From the NCBI GenBank assembly GCA_039970095.1, contig JBDVMP010000053.1:17694-81693 (forward strand): DNA of 64,000 nt, read 5' to 3'. Made by a program: the position numbers and the translations under genes. Under the pieces are notes generated by a model. That model searched no databases, was not told the origin of the DNA, and saw only the letters and a program-made list of their open reading frames with translations. Below, in pieces: positions 9,874 to 18,964 of the stretch. How positions within the stretch are numbered: position 1 is the stretch's first letter; each line of letters begins with the position of its first letter. Source of the stretch: JAMZMI01 sp039970095 (GTDB lineage Bacteria; Bacteroidota; Bacteroidia; Cytophagales; Cyclobacteriaceae).

Positions 9874-10511
9874 CAGGCTTTTACAAATGGGTTGTTAATC
9901 TTTTCAAAACCTATGGTGGTTTCAGGTCCATGGCCGGGGAAAACCGTTGTTTCGTCGGGTAGTGTATAAAGTTTTTCGCGGATGTTCTGTAGCAACTGCT
10001 GGTGATCTCCTCCTGGCAAATCCGTCCGACCTATACTTTGCTTAAACAAAACATCACCGCCAATTAGGATACTGTCGGTTTTGCTGTAAAAAACCTGATG
10101 TCCCGGAGAGTGACCCGGAGCTTCCAATACCCGCAGCGTGATGCCTCTTATCTCAATAGTTTCGCCTTCCTTAATCAATCTGTCGGGTTCGCCTTTCGTG
10201 TATTGCTGAATGCCCCATTGTGGGCTATAGGCAGATACTGCTTCGTAGTTAGCAACCTCGTTTTCAGGAATCCACAATTCACAGCCAAAATGATCCTTGA
10301 GATAATAATTGCCCAAAACATGATCTATGTGACAATGCGTATTTAATATGAACTTGACTTTCAGGTTTTCGCTTTCAATAAACCCAATGATTTCATCACG
10401 TTCATGTTTCTCGTAGCACCCCGGATCTATGATGATGCACTCATTTTTATCTCCTATCAGGAGATAGGTGTTTTCATAAAAAGGGTTAAATACGAAAGAT
10501 TTAATTTTCAT
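9873..10511 (-). CDS. MBL-fold metallo-hydrolase (glyoxalase II-like)
   Basis: A 212-residue metallo-beta-lactamase fold hydrolase. Metal ligands are visible in THCHIDHVLGN (HxHxDH), GHSPGH and the final FPGHGPET; SILIGGDVLF supplies the bridging aspartate. This arrangement is typical of stand-alone glyoxalase II-like hydrolases acting on thioesters such as S-lactoylglutathione analogues; the actual substrate cannot be told from sequence. I start at MKIKSFVFNPFYENTYLL (10511) because the 44 residues that would be added upstream run into the divergent oxidoreductase gene and resemble nothing. It overlaps pssA by one base. Confidence 0.9.
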   Translation of the reverse strand: MKIKSFVFNPFYENTYLLIGDKNECIIIDPGCYEKHERDEIIGFIESENLKVKFILNTHCHIDHVLGNYYLKDHFGCELWIPENEVANYEAVSAYSPQWGIQQYTKGEPDRLIKEGETIEIRGITLRVLEAPGHSPGHQVFYSKTDSILIGGDVLFKQSIGRTDLPGGDHQQLLQNIREKLYTLPDETTVFPGHGPETTIGFEKINNPFVKA

Positions 10512-10562
10512 GTCGTTTGTAGCAATCTGAATTCCTGCAAATTTGTGCAAAATAAGCGAGTC

Positions 10563-11609
10563 TTGAAGAAAGTTGATTATCTCATTGTAGGGCAGGGAAT
10601 TGCCGGAACATTGCTGGCCTGGGAGTTGAAGAAGTCCGGACAAAGTATTTTCGTACTCAACAAAGAAACAGAAAACACTTCTTCGAATAAGGCCGGAGGG
10701 CTTTATAACCCCATTACGGGGAGGCAGATGGTAAAAACCTGGCTGGCCGATGAAATTTTTCCGACACTGGAAACCTATTACGCTGATCTTGAAAAAGAGC
10801 TTTCAGCTTCTTTCCTTTTCCCAAAACCCATTTATAGGCCATTTTTCAGCATAGAAGAACAAAATGACTGGCAGGGAAAAGCCGCAACGGATGAGTTTAG
10901 TCAATACATTAAAAACTTGCACCACGCATCTTTGGGAATTGACGGAGTGGAAGATCCATTTGGTGGGCTGGAGTTGCAGCGGTCGGGCTCAGTTGATTTG
11001 CCTGTTTTGATACAGCAGGCAAGAAAACACTTTGAAAGTAGGGGAGAGTATGCCTCCGAGGTGTTTGAATATGAACAGCTGGAGCAATTGGAATCGGGTG
11101 TCAGGTATAAGAATTTCGAAGCAAATTGCGTTGTGTTTTGCGAAGGGCCAGATGCCACAAGCAATCCACTGACGAGCCATCTCCCATTCAAGCCTGTGAA
11201 AGGCGAGTTGCTCAAAATCAGAACTGCATTGTCTGGGGAACGAATTGTAAACAGGGGTGTTTTTATTCTGCCAAAAGAAGGTTTTTTCAAGGTAGGGTCA
11301 ACGTATGATCATGCACGGCTAGATCATGAACCCACTGAGGCGGGAAAAAAAAATATAACAGAGCGACTTGCAAAAATTTATAAAAAGGATTTTGAGATTG
11401 TGGATCATACCGCGGGAGTACGACCGGCCACATTTGATCGAAGACCTTTTATTGGCCTGCTCGGTTCGCAACAACAAATAGGAGTGTTTAATGGTTTTGG
11501 AACAAAAGGCGTTTCCTTAGTTCCTTTTTTTGCAACCCAGTTTGTAAATTACTTGTTAGGTAATGGACATCTTTACCCGGAGGTTGATCTTCGCAGAGTG
11601 GAGAAATGA
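10563..11609 (+). CDS. FAD-dependent oxidoreductase, DAO family
   Basis: A 348-residue flavin oxidoreductase of the D-amino-acid-oxidase-like family. The FAD-binding beta-alpha-beta motif is DYLIVGQGIAGTLLAWELKKSG, close to the start, and the C-terminal part has TAGVRPATFDRRPFIGLLG and GVFNGFGTKGVSLVPFFA, the usual second FAD contact. Substrate unknown; relatives include glycine or sarcosine oxidase-like and MnmC-like enzymes. No ATG fits: I chose TTG at 10563, giving MKKVDYLIVG, so the dinucleotide fold begins at the normal distance; GTG at 10545 is the alternative. An upstream ATG at 10404 would lie within the divergent hydrolase gene and is unlikely. The 3' end overlaps the next gene by four bases. 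Confidence 0.85.
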   Translation: MKKVDYLIVGQGIAGTLLAWELKKSGQSIFVLNKETENTSSNKAGGLYNPITGRQMVKTWLADEIFPTLETYYADLEKELSASFLFPKPIYRPFFSIEEQNDWQGKAATDEFSQYIKNLHHASLGIDGVEDPFGGLELQRSGSVDLPVLIQQARKHFESRGEYASEVFEYEQLEQLESGVRYKNFEANCVVFCEGPDATSNPLTSHLPFKPVKGELLKIRTALSGERIVNRGVFILPKEGFFKVGSTYDHARLDHEPTEAGKKNITERLAKIYKKDFEIVDHTAGVRPATFDRRPFIGLLGSQQQIGVFNGFGTKGVSLVPFFATQFVNYLLGNGHLYPEVDLRRVEK

Positions 11610-14600
11610 TTTATATGAAGAGAGTTCTGGTTTCGATAGGGTTAATTCTAGGTTTTGCTTTTTCAGCATCGGCCCAGTATTACTATACCGAGTTCGGTCA
11701 AAACCGCATTCAGTATAAGAAGTTCGACTGGTACTTTTACTCCACCAATAATTTCGAGGTTTACTATTACTCCGGCGGTCATAAGTATGCGCTTCAGGCT
11801 CTGGATTTTTTGGAGGAGGAGTTTGTTGAGATTACAGATATTCTTGGCTATGCGCCCTACACCAAAACGAAGATTTTCATCTACAACTCCGTTCAGGACA
11901 TCCAGCAGAGCAACATAGGAGTTGGTGGAGATGTGTTTACGATTGGAGGCAAAACCGATTTTGTAAAACTTCAGGTAGAGCTTGCTCACCCGGGTAGTGC
12001 ATTGGCGTTTAAGCAGAAGATGGTAGAGAAGCTGGCCGAGATCCTCATCAACGATATGATGTTTGGGGGTAGTCTGGCTGAGATTTTCCAAAACTCCTAC
12101 CTATTGGCTCTTCCTGAGTGGTTTATTGGTGGTGCATCGAGGTATCTGGCATACGGCTGGTCAGAAGAAATGGATGATTATGTGAGGGATTATCTATCGA
12201 GAAAAAAAATAAACAGAAACTTAAAACTGCAGGGTGAGGATGCCGCTCTCGTGGGGCAGTCAATATGGAATTTCATTGCTATCAAATACGGGGAAGGAAA
12301 CATTTCAAATATTCTAAACCTGACCCGAATCATCAGAAATGAAGAAAATAGTATAGCCAGCACCCTTGGTATCGATTTTAAGCAGCTGCTAAAAGACTGG
12401 AGGGAGTACTATCAGGTTCAAAGTCAGGAGATTGCCAAGAGCTACAGAGTGCCTGAAGAAAATGAAGAAGTAGCATCATACAGAAATCCGAATGTGCACA
12501 TCGGCCATACCGAAATGAATGCAACGGGAGACAAAGCGGCGTACACTTATCATAAAAATGGTAAGTATGAAGTGATCGTCGCTGATCTCACGACAGGAAA
12601 ACAAACACGGGTAATGGATGGAGGATATTTGGTCAATGGCCAGGAGATTGATTATAACCTTCCCCTGATCGATTGGCAAAATGATCACACGCTGGGCGTA
12701 CTATACTTCAAAAGAGGCTATCTATATCTGGCTACCTACGATCTGGCCACTGGCCAAAGACTTCAAAAGCCCCTGACACGATTCAATCAGATAGAGAGTT
12801 TTTCTTTCAATGACAATGGTAAACTGGCCGTGATTAGTGGTGATGTGGATGGCAAGAATGACCTCTTCCTGGTAAGCATGAGAAGAAATGCGCTGAAGCG
12901 CATTACAGATGATCATTTTGATGATTTGGATCCGGCGTTTGTTCCGGGCAGTGCCGCCGTGGTGTTCAGTTCCAATAGGGTGACGGATTCAGTAAAAGTT
13001 TCTGACGTCAAACTCAAGGACATTGGCAATGTTTACAACCTCTTTATTTACAACCTGGATACTACCACACATGAGTTTGTCAGGCTGACAAATACCTTTA
13101 GCAAGGACCTGAAGCCAATCCCAAAAGACCGGCAGACCTTCTATTATTTGAGTGATCAAAAAGGGCTTAATAATATTTACAAGTACAGTTTACAAGACTC
13201 TACATTTATTCAGGTCAGCAATTATCAATACAACGTTCGGGATTACGATATTTCAGCAGGTGCGGACGACATTGCCTATGTTATGCTCGAAAATGGGCGT
13301 GAGCGCGTATTTGTTGACAATCAGGCTGATTTGAATACACAGACATTCACGCCACAAACTGCAAGAAAGAGACTGGAACAAGCTCGATTTGTGGTGAGCA
13401 GGCTACCCAAAATCAGCGTAAAAGCGGAACAAATCTCTGAGCCAATTATTGTTGAGGATGAATTTTCAGGAGCTGATTCTCTGCTCCTGCCCGATGCGTT
13501 CTTCTTCTCGGATGCCGACAGCATTGCCGACGATGGTGTTGAAGAAAACCTCATTTCAGAAGAAGAAGATGATTTTATCGACATTGACAACTATGAGTTT
13601 GAAGATGAGAAAAAACCGGCATACCGACCGGAATCCTTTTTCTCCAATTATCGAAAATTTGAGCGCAAATCGCGAGTGCTGGGGCCTATTGGCTATGAGC
13701 CCCGGTTTAGTTTCAGCAACCTTGTGACCTCCGCGGCGGTGGATCCTATCAGAGGCTTTTCGTTTCTTTTGGAGTCAGAGATCAGTGATATATTAGAAAA
13801 TCACAGGCTAACAGGAGGGGTGCTCGTTACTACAGATTTCACCAGTGGTGATATATATGCCGAATATGACTATCTCAAATATTGGATGGACTTCAGGCTG
13901 AGAATGGACCGCAGAGTCTATTTGTTTAAAGGAGCGGAAACAGATCAGGAGCCACGGCAAAAATATACATTGAGCAAAATCGAACTGGCCGCCGCTTTGC
14001 CTTTGTCAAATACCTTCAGGCTGGAAGTAGCACCTATCGTGGCGATTACTAACTTCGAAAACCTGCAAAGTGACTATGTGATAGGGAGTCCAGACGCAGC
14101 AGACTTTGCTCCAGACAAGACCGTAACTTTCTTTGGAGGAAAGGGTGCCATGATCCTTGACAACACCATTGAGAGAGGGTTCAATATTTACCAGGGGACT
14201 AAGGGAAAAATTGAATATACCAATTACTACTCTTTCAAAAACCCTGAGCGGAACTTTAGCCGCATTGTTGCTGATCTCAGACATTATCAAAAATTGCACA
14301 AAGAAATTACGTTGGCAGGCCGTTTGTATTATGGGCGTTCTGTAGGTAACAATCCTCAAAATTTCATGATCGGGGGAATGCAAAACTGGATATTCCAGCA
14401 GCAAGCATCTCAGGGCACGAACGATCCGCTTGAGATTCTAGACAGCAATGAGGACGCTACATACCTCAACTATAAGGATAATTCCAACATCCTTTTCACG
14501 GAGTTTGTGACAAACTTGAGGGGGTTCGATCTGAATGAAGCCTATGGTTCCAATGCATTGGTTTTCAATGCAGAGTTGAGAGTGCCGCTGTTCAGATATT

Positions 14601-14926
14601 TTTCAAGGGCACCTATTACCTCCAATTTTCTGAGGAACTTTCAGCTCATTGGTTTCTATGATTTTGGATCTGCCTGGAGCGGAAAATCCCCAATATTCAA
14701 TGATGTGGTCATCACTAAAACGTACAAACCTAGCGAGGATAATGGATCCGCTTTACCATTTAGTGCGGAGATAGCCAGCTTTCAAAACCCGTGGCTCGCT
14801 GGTTATGGCTGGGGCCTCAGGACAGTCTTCTTGGGCTACTACCTCAAGCTGGATGTAGCCAAGCCTATTCAGGATTATAAAGTGGGTTCTACTCGTATTT
14901 ACCTTACTATTGGATTAGATTTCTAA
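11606..14926 (+). CDS. Large envelope protein: degenerate peptidase-MA-like, beta-propeller and Omp85-like barrel
   Basis: A 1106-residue exported protein with a signal peptide (MKRVLVSIGLILGFAFSASAQ; an ATG at 11615 gives this directly). Residues 30-270 resemble a gluzincin (peptidase MA-like) domain, but the zinc helix reads MVEKLAEIL instead of HExxH and the segment LPEWFIGGASRYLAYGW has Gly where the third ligand Glu normally sits, so it looks inactive. Residues about 297-555 hold TolB/WD40-like propeller blades (NATGDKAAYTY, YYLSDQKGLNNIYKY). A very acidic linker follows (about 610-680), then a region with LRGFDLNEAYGSNALVFNAELRVPLF and LIGFYDFGSAW, typical of the C-terminal strands of Omp85/surface-antigen barrels. 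It overlaps the oxidoreductase stop by four bases. I infer an outer-membrane-anchored periplasmic or surface protein; function unknown. Confidence 0.8.
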   Translation: MIYMKRVLVSIGLILGFAFSASAQYYYTEFGQNRIQYKKFDWYFYSTNNFEVYYYSGGHKYALQALDFLEEEFVEITDILGYAPYTKTKIFIYNSVQDIQQSNIGVGGDVFTIGGKTDFVKLQVELAHPGSALAFKQKMVEKLAEILINDMMFGGSLAEIFQNSYLLALPEWFIGGASRYLAYGWSEEMDDYVRDYLSRKKINRNLKLQGEDAALVGQSIWNFIAIKYGEGNISNILNLTRIIRNEENSIASTLGIDFKQLLKDWREYYQVQSQEIAKSYRVPEENEEVASYRNPNVHIGHTEMNATGDKAAYTYHKNGKYEVIVADLTTGKQTRVMDGGYLVNGQEIDYNLPLIDWQNDHTLGVLYFKRGYLYLATYDLATGQRLQKPLTRFNQIESFSFNDNGKLAVISGDVDGKNDLFLVSMRRNALKRITDDHFDDLDPAFVPGSAAVVFSSNRVTDSVKVSDVKLKDIGNVYNLFIYNLDTTTHEFVRLTNTFSKDLKPIPKDRQTFYYLSDQKGLNNIYKYSLQDSTFIQVSNYQYNVRDYDISAGADDIAYVMLENGRERVFVDNQADLNTQTFTPQTARKRLEQARFVVSRLPKISVKAEQISEPIIVEDEFSGADSLLLPDAFFFSDADSIADDGVEENLISEEEDDFIDIDNYEFEDEKKPAYRPESFFSNYRKFERKSRVLGPIGYEPRFSFSNLVTSAAVDPIRGFSFLLESEISDILENHRLTGGVLVTTDFTSGDIYAEYDYLKYWMDFRLRMDRRVYLFKGAETDQEPRQKYTLSKIELAAALPLSNTFRLEVAPIVAITNFENLQSDYVIGSPDAADFAPDKTVTFFGGKGAMILDNTIERGFNIYQGTKGKIEYTNYYSFKNPERNFSRIVADLRHYQKLHKEITLAGRLYYGRSVGNNPQNFMIGGMQNWIFQQQASQGTNDPLEILDSNEDATYLNYKDNSNILFTEFVTNLRGFDLNEAYGSNALVFNAELRVPLFRYFSRAPITSNFLRNFQLIGFYDFGSAWSGKSPIFNDVVITKTYKPSEDNGSALPFSAEIASFQNPWLAGYGWGLRTVFLGYYLKLDVAKPIQDYKVGSTRIYLTIGLDF

Positions 14927-14934
14927 ATTTGCGG

Positions 14935-15807
14935 ATGCTTTTATCTATGACGGGTTTTGGAGCTGCAGAGGTTTCAACCCAAACTCACCTTGTAAAGGTG
15001 GAAATAAGATCACTCAACAGTAAATTCCTTGACATCAACATGCGGCTTCCAAGGGAGCTTTCTGATAAGGAATTATTCATCAGAAATCTAATAGGAAAAC
15101 ATTTGGGAAGAGGAAAGGTCAACTTTTCGATTGACCTGGCGCCTGTGAACTTGCAAGAGCCCACCGTACAGATCAATGATCACCTATTCAAGAGCTACTA
15201 TCAGAAGTTTACGGATTTGGCAGGAGCGGTCGGAGCAAATACTTCGGATGTATTTAAGCTAGCTCTTCAGGCACCAGATGTGATCACCAATGATGAAAGT
15301 GCTGAAATCGCCGATTGGGAGAGTATAGTGAAGGTCATAGAAACTGCCCTGACAAATTGCAATGAATTTAGAAGCCAGGAGGGTGCGGCACTTCAGAAAA
15401 AATTGGATCAATATATAAGTGTGATCAAAGAAGCACTGGCTGAAGTGGCTGAGCAGGACGATAAGCGAATCAAGCAGATAAAAGAAAGAATCTCGGCGAG
15501 CCTTGATGAAATCAAAGAAAAGGTGCAGGTAGATCAGAATCGTTTTGAGCAGGAACTTATCTACTACATAGAGAAGATTGATATTACAGAAGAGAAGGTG
15601 AGACTAGCCGGTCACCTGGACTTTTTTCTTCAGGTAATGCAAGACAAAGAATCGCAGGGCAAGAAGCTCGGTTTCATATCGCAGGAAATAGGTAGAGAAA
15701 TAAATACCATTGGTGCCAAAGCCAATGATGCGGTGATCCAAAGGGCCGTAGTTCGTATGAAAGACGAACTGGAAAAAATCAAGGAACAATCCATGAACAT
15801 TCTATAA
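14935..15807 (+). CDS. yicC: YicC/YloC family endoribonuclease
   Basis: A 290-residue YicC family protein. E. coli YicC is an endoribonuclease that takes part in small-RNA turnover. The family opening MxxSMTGFG is seen as MLLSMTGFGAAEV, which fixes the start at the ATG at 14935 rather than the in-frame TTG at 14929. EIRSLNSKFLDINMRLPRE and the C-terminal DUF1732 block (GKKLGFISQEIGREINTIGAKANDA) are characteristic. It follows the large envelope protein after eight bases and ends in front of a strong inverted repeat. Confidence 0.92.
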   Translation: MLLSMTGFGAAEVSTQTHLVKVEIRSLNSKFLDINMRLPRELSDKELFIRNLIGKHLGRGKVNFSIDLAPVNLQEPTVQINDHLFKSYYQKFTDLAGAVGANTSDVFKLALQAPDVITNDESAEIADWESIVKVIETALTNCNEFRSQEGAALQKKLDQYISVIKEALAEVAEQDDKRIKQIKERISASLDEIKEKVQVDQNRFEQELIYYIEKIDITEEKVRLAGHLDFFLQVMQDKESQGKKLGFISQEIGREINTIGAKANDAVIQRAVVRMKDELEKIKEQSMNIL

Positions 15808-15830
15808 AAAAGCCGCCACCGGGAGTGACA

Positions 15831-15878
15831 AGAAGCGATCTCAATAGTGGTTCTGATGAATTGATTGAGATCGCTTCT
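15831..15878. terminator. Perfect 15-bp inverted repeat between convergent genes
   Basis: Arms AGAAGCGATCTCAAT (15831-15845) and ATTGAGATCGCTTCT (15864-15878) are exact complements around an 18-base loop; a one-base bulge allows three more pairs (GAC/GTC). It lies between the stops of yicC (plus) and the DUF2911 gene (minus) and is followed by CTTTT on the plus side. A bidirectional transcription terminator is the natural reading. Confidence 0.75.
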
Positions 15879-15889
15879 GTCTTTTAGGT

Positions 15890-16417
15890 CTATTTTGAAA
15901 TCGAGAATTCCACGATGGTGGCTCCCCATTTCAAAGTTGCTTTTCCGCTATCGTCAATGTCAATGGTAAACTTCTCTACGGAAGTGTCTCCGGTTTTCGC
16001 ATCTGCGGTGACTCGCAGGACATCTTTCGCAGGATCGTAATCGTAGGCTCCCCATTGCTGCCATACTTCATTGAAGATGAGGCTCCACTCGGATTTGTTG
16101 TTGATGGTGAAAAATCCATATTTACCTTTTTTCAGGGTTTGGCCATTCACCTTTACATCTTCCGAAACCTCTATCCACGATGCTTCATTGGCACCTGTTC
16201 TCCATACTTTTCCGGACTCGGTGAGCTTGTAGAGGTCTCTGCCTTTTAGTGAAGGCTGACTGTAGTCAATAGTGACGGAAATACCATTAATAGTTGCTGT
16301 AGCTTGAGCTGGCGGACTGGGCCTTTTACTTTTGTCCTTCTGAGCTTGCGCTGCAAAGGTGGCGGCACAGATGAGCATTGTAAATGCGAATACTTGAATG
16401 TAGACTTGTTTTTTCAT
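15890..16417 (-). CDS. DUF2911 domain exported protein
   Basis: A 175-residue protein with a signal peptide (MKKQVYIQVFAFTMLICAATFAAQAQ) and a DUF2911 domain: SVTIDYSQPSLKGRD, VWRTGANEASWIEVSEDVKVNGQTLKKGKYGFF and WQQWGAYDYDPAKDVLRV are the hallmarks of this Bacteroidota family of beta-rich exported proteins of unknown function. The start is set at the ATG at 16417; a longer frame to 16516 would add 33 residues that mask the signal peptide. It is the only minus-strand gene between yicC and the lipoprotein-like gene, with its own 250-base upstream region. Confidence 0.9.
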   Translation of the reverse strand: MKKQVYIQVFAFTMLICAATFAAQAQKDKSKRPSPPAQATATINGISVTIDYSQPSLKGRDLYKLTESGKVWRTGANEASWIEVSEDVKVNGQTLKKGKYGFFTINNKSEWSLIFNEVWQQWGAYDYDPAKDVLRVTADAKTGDTSVEKFTIDIDDSGKATLKWGATIVEFSISK

Positions 16418-16666
16418 GAGAATAATCTTTTGTTTTGTGAAATTAGTAACGGCAGAAAGGTGCTTCCGATAACGAAAGTCAGAATACTTTTGTTCGGAAA
16501 GCAGTCTGCACGACAAAGGTGAGTTTATGGCTCTTGATCATTTGATGTCACGAGTTTTAAAGTGAAATATTAAATTCACTGTTATCTTGTTTGCTCGATC
16601 CTTGATTTACAGGGGCTTAGTCCTCAAAATGAGGGAAATGATTAAATTGTATGAAAATCTAGACAC

Positions 16667-17236
16667 ATGAAAAATCTTTACGGAGTTCTCGCCGGATCTA
16701 TTTTGCTTTTTGTGGATTGCTCAGACGTGAGCCGAGAAAAGCGCCCGCTTGTCAATGAAATAAATGAAAAGGTACGTCATATAGACGCTAACCACAGGGT
16801 TCAGATCTTGGAGGACGATTTTCATCAAGGTGACTCTGTTTATAAGATCAGAGGTTACCTTATGGAAGGAATCATGCTCAAGCTTGTGGGCGTTCTGAAT
16901 ACACCTCACGTAGAACGTGATGATTATTTTTATTTCGAAAATGGAGCTCCCATTTTTTCTGGACATGTTGTCGTTTCGCGGGATGATCGTGTGGCCTCTG
17001 AATTCAAGTATTATTATAACTCAGACGGAACTGTAGATGAGGCTTTGTTTTGGAAAGATGTCTATGAGCGGGGTAAGCAATTTCCGCATGAGCACTTTCA
17101 GGAGTTTAATCCTGATCAGGATTCGCTGAAAAGAACGGAGGATGATCGTTTGGCTTTTTTTATGGAAAAACTCAGCGTAGAAGGTTTTGAGATTCATCAT
17201 TTGAATGAGAACAGAGACGCAAACGTGGGGAGGTAG
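16667..17236 (+). CDS. Hypothetical exported or lipoprotein
   Basis: A 189-residue protein I cannot place in a family. The N-terminus MKNLYGVLAGSILLFVDCSDVSR looks like a signal peptide ending in a cysteine, possibly lipid-modified, although Asp before the Cys is not a standard lipobox. The rest is polar and alternates short beta-type segments (HRVQILEDDFHQGDSVYKIRGYL) with a charged C-terminus. Its stop codon is directly followed by the start of the MazG-like gene, so the two are probably translated from one message. Confidence 0.7.
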   Translation: MKNLYGVLAGSILLFVDCSDVSREKRPLVNEINEKVRHIDANHRVQILEDDFHQGDSVYKIRGYLMEGIMLKLVGVLNTPHVERDDYFYFENGAPIFSGHVVVSRDDRVASEFKYYYNSDGTVDEALFWKDVYERGKQFPHEHFQEFNPDQDSLKRTEDDRLAFFMEKLSVEGFEIHHLNENRDANVGR

Positions 17237-17563
17237 ATGAGAATAGAAGAGGCGCAGGAAAAGGTAGATCACTGGATCAAGACAATTGGGGTACGTTATT
17301 TTAACGAGCTGACAAACATGACCATCCTCACCGAGGAAGTAGGTGAGCTGGCCAGGATCATGTCGCGCACTTATGGTGAGCAGTCCTTCAAGGAGTCCGA
17401 TAAAAATCGTGACCTTGGTGATGAGATGGCAGACGTGCTTTGGGTTTTGATATGTTTGGCGAATCAAACCGGTGTAAACCTAACAGAAGCTTTTGAGAAG
17501 AATCTCGAGAAAAAGACTCTGCGAGACGCTGATCGTCACAAACAAAACGACAAATTAGCTTAA
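17237..17563 (+). CDS. MazG-like nucleotide pyrophosphohydrolase
   Basis: A 108-residue all-alpha NTP pyrophosphohydrolase of the MazG superfamily. The metal-binding EExxE pattern appears as LTEEVGELARIM and the second acidic helix as DLGDEMADVLWVLICLANQTGVNLTEAFEKNLEKK. Such small single-domain members hydrolyse NTPs or dNTPs to monophosphates and are thought to clean the nucleotide pool; the precise substrate is not predictable. Starts immediately after the lipoprotein-like gene and overlaps the next gene by one base (TAATG). Confidence 0.9.
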   Translation: MRIEEAQEKVDHWIKTIGVRYFNELTNMTILTEEVGELARIMSRTYGEQSFKESDKNRDLGDEMADVLWVLICLANQTGVNLTEAFEKNLEKKTLRDADRHKQNDKLA

Positions 17564-17970
17564 TGGAAATTTCATTAACCACGCCGGCATTGCTATTCCC
17601 GGCTATTTCATTGCTTTTACTGGCCTATACCAATCGCTTTTTGGCTATTGCTAATATCATCAGGCAGCTTCATCGCAAGTATCTGGATAATCCCGAAGGG
17701 ATTTTGGAAGGTCAGCTCAAAAACCTGCGAGGGAGGCTTCATCTGATCAGGATCATGCAATTAACAGGCGTATCTAGCTTGCTGCTTTGCGTGCTAGCCA
17801 TGGTTTTGATTTTCTTTGGGCTGATGCGTGCGGGTGAACTGGTTTTTGGTGTTTCATTGCTGCTTTTCCTTTCATCACTGGTAGTGTCGCTTAGGGAGAT
17901 TCAGCTATCTACAAAAGCCCTGGAAATAGAATTGAGTGATATGGAGTTAGGATCAAAATATAAATTTTAA
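17563..17970 (+). CDS. DUF2721 family membrane protein
   Basis: A 135-residue membrane protein. The arrangement is one hydrophobic segment near the N-terminus (PALLFPAISLLLLAYTNRFLAIANIIRQLH), a charged loop (LEGQLKNLRGRLHLIRIMQ) and two further hydrophobic segments, ending in a short cytoplasmic tail. TNRFLAIANIIRQLH and the RR/LRxRxxLIR loop match the DUF2721 family, whose function is unknown. It shares one base with the MazG-like gene upstream and is two bases from the YciI gene, indicating a four-gene transcript. Confidence 0.85.
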   Translation: MEISLTTPALLFPAISLLLLAYTNRFLAIANIIRQLHRKYLDNPEGILEGQLKNLRGRLHLIRIMQLTGVSSLLLCVLAMVLIFFGLMRAGELVFGVSLLLFLSSLVVSLREIQLSTKALEIELSDMELGSKYKF

Positions 17971-17972
17971 AC

Positions 17973-18260
17973 ATGAATTATCTGGTTATTGGGAGAGACG
18001 GCAAAGATGCCGCCGAAAGAAGACAAGTTCAGAGACAAGCTCATCTTGAAAGTGTGGGGAAAATGAAAGCTGAGGGCAAAGTGCTATACGCTGTAGCCAT
18101 GCTGAATCAAGGCAAGATGGTGGGTTCGGTAATGGTCTTTGATTTTAGTAGTGCGGAGGAGCTGGAAGCATGGAAATCCAGCGAGCCTTACATTACCGGA
18201 GGGGTTTGGGAAGATGTGGAGATTACGGAATGTGCCATTCCTCCATCTTTTCAGAATTAA
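17973..18260 (+). CDS. YciI family protein
   Basis: A 95-residue ferredoxin-like-fold protein of the YciI family. Visible marks are the opening MNYLVIGRDGKD, the RQAHLESVGKMKAEGKVLYAVAMLN helix carrying the conserved histidine, and the SAEELEAWKSSEPYITGGVWEDVEI segment with the conserved Asp/Glu-Pro-Tyr. Family members are dimeric and have a putative His-Asp active site; biochemical roles are largely unknown. Its stop overlaps the convergent comB stop by four bases. Confidence 0.88.
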   Translation: MNYLVIGRDGKDAAERRQVQRQAHLESVGKMKAEGKVLYAVAMLNQGKMVGSVMVFDFSSAEELEAWKSSEPYITGGVWEDVEITECAIPPSFQN

Positions 18261-18964
18261 CTAAGGTTGGTGATTTTGCCATCGATGTAAGCAGGCACCA
18301 CCTCAAACTCGTCCTGTTTCATACAAAATTCAATGTCTTTTTCTACACCAAATTTGCTTAGCCTTTTGGCGTGAGCGCTTGATTGAGCGGCCAGGAGCAA
18401 ATCATTTTTGTGCAGGTCAAAAGTGCCTCTGGCGAGAAAAGCCGAATCTCCACTGATTTCGTGCGTATTGTGTAGTTTATCAGCAAGAGCACCAGCAAAA
18501 AGTGTGTCTTCCAGATTTACGGTTCCTTTCCATCCGGCACAGTGAATGATTACGTCTTTGTTGGATTTGCGGATATGAGCTGCAAGAGCCCCTATGTTGA
18601 GAAAGGCGCCAATTAATATTTCATCTGCCCCAATTGAACGTGCGATGGCTTGAGTGCCATTGGTAGTTGTGACGGCTACTTCTTTATTGGTGGCTTTTTC
18701 GCTCATGTACTCGAACGGCGAATTTCCAATATTGAATCCTTCTACCTTTATGCCGCCCCTTTCGCCAGCCATGACTTTACCTTCTTTGCCAAGAGCAAAG
18801 CACGCGCCAACTTCAGCTACGGGATAGATGGCCTCCACACCAGTAGCCATGCCTGATACCATGCAGGACGTGGCACGAAAGATGTCGACTGCCACTACAA
18901 TTTTCCCGGTCAGGTCAAATTGATGAATCAATTCTGGCGTTAGGCAAACCTCTACAGTGTTCAT
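18257..18964 (-). CDS. comB: 2-phosphosulfolactate phosphatase (ComB family)
   Basis: A 235-residue ComB family phosphatase. The family, known from coenzyme M synthesis in methanogens, converts 2-phosphosulfolactate to 3-sulfolactate with Mg2+. VVAVDIFRATSCMVSGMATG, GERGGIKVEGFNIGNSPFEY, TTTNGTQAIA and FLNIGALAAHI are the diagnostic blocks. Bacteroidota do not make coenzyme M, so the product may feed another sulfonate, such as sulfolactate or sulfonolipid precursors; that is inference. The gene starts directly at the end of gcvT (no gap), so it belongs to the xth-gcvT-comB transcript. Confidence 0.9.
   Translation of the reverse strand: MNTVEVCLTPELIHQFDLTGKIVVAVDIFRATSCMVSGMATGVEAIYPVAEVGACFALGKEGKVMAGERGGIKVEGFNIGNSPFEYMSEKATNKEVAVTTTNGTQAIARSIGADEILIGAFLNIGALAAHIRKSNKDVIIHCAGWKGTVNLEDTLFAGALADKLHNTHEISGDSAFLARGTFDLHKNDLLLAAQSSAHAKRLSKFGVEKDIEFCMKQDEFEVVPAYIDGKITNLS

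Noticed and set aside
10404..10562. Longer N-terminus of the FAD oxidoreductase from ATG 10404
   Set aside because: It would overlap the divergent metallo-hydrolase gene by over 100 bases and puts 53 unrelated residues before the FAD motif.
11663..12091. A 142-codon minus-strand frame inside the large envelope protein
   Set aside because: Shadow of the coding strand; the sense protein has domain matches over the same bases.
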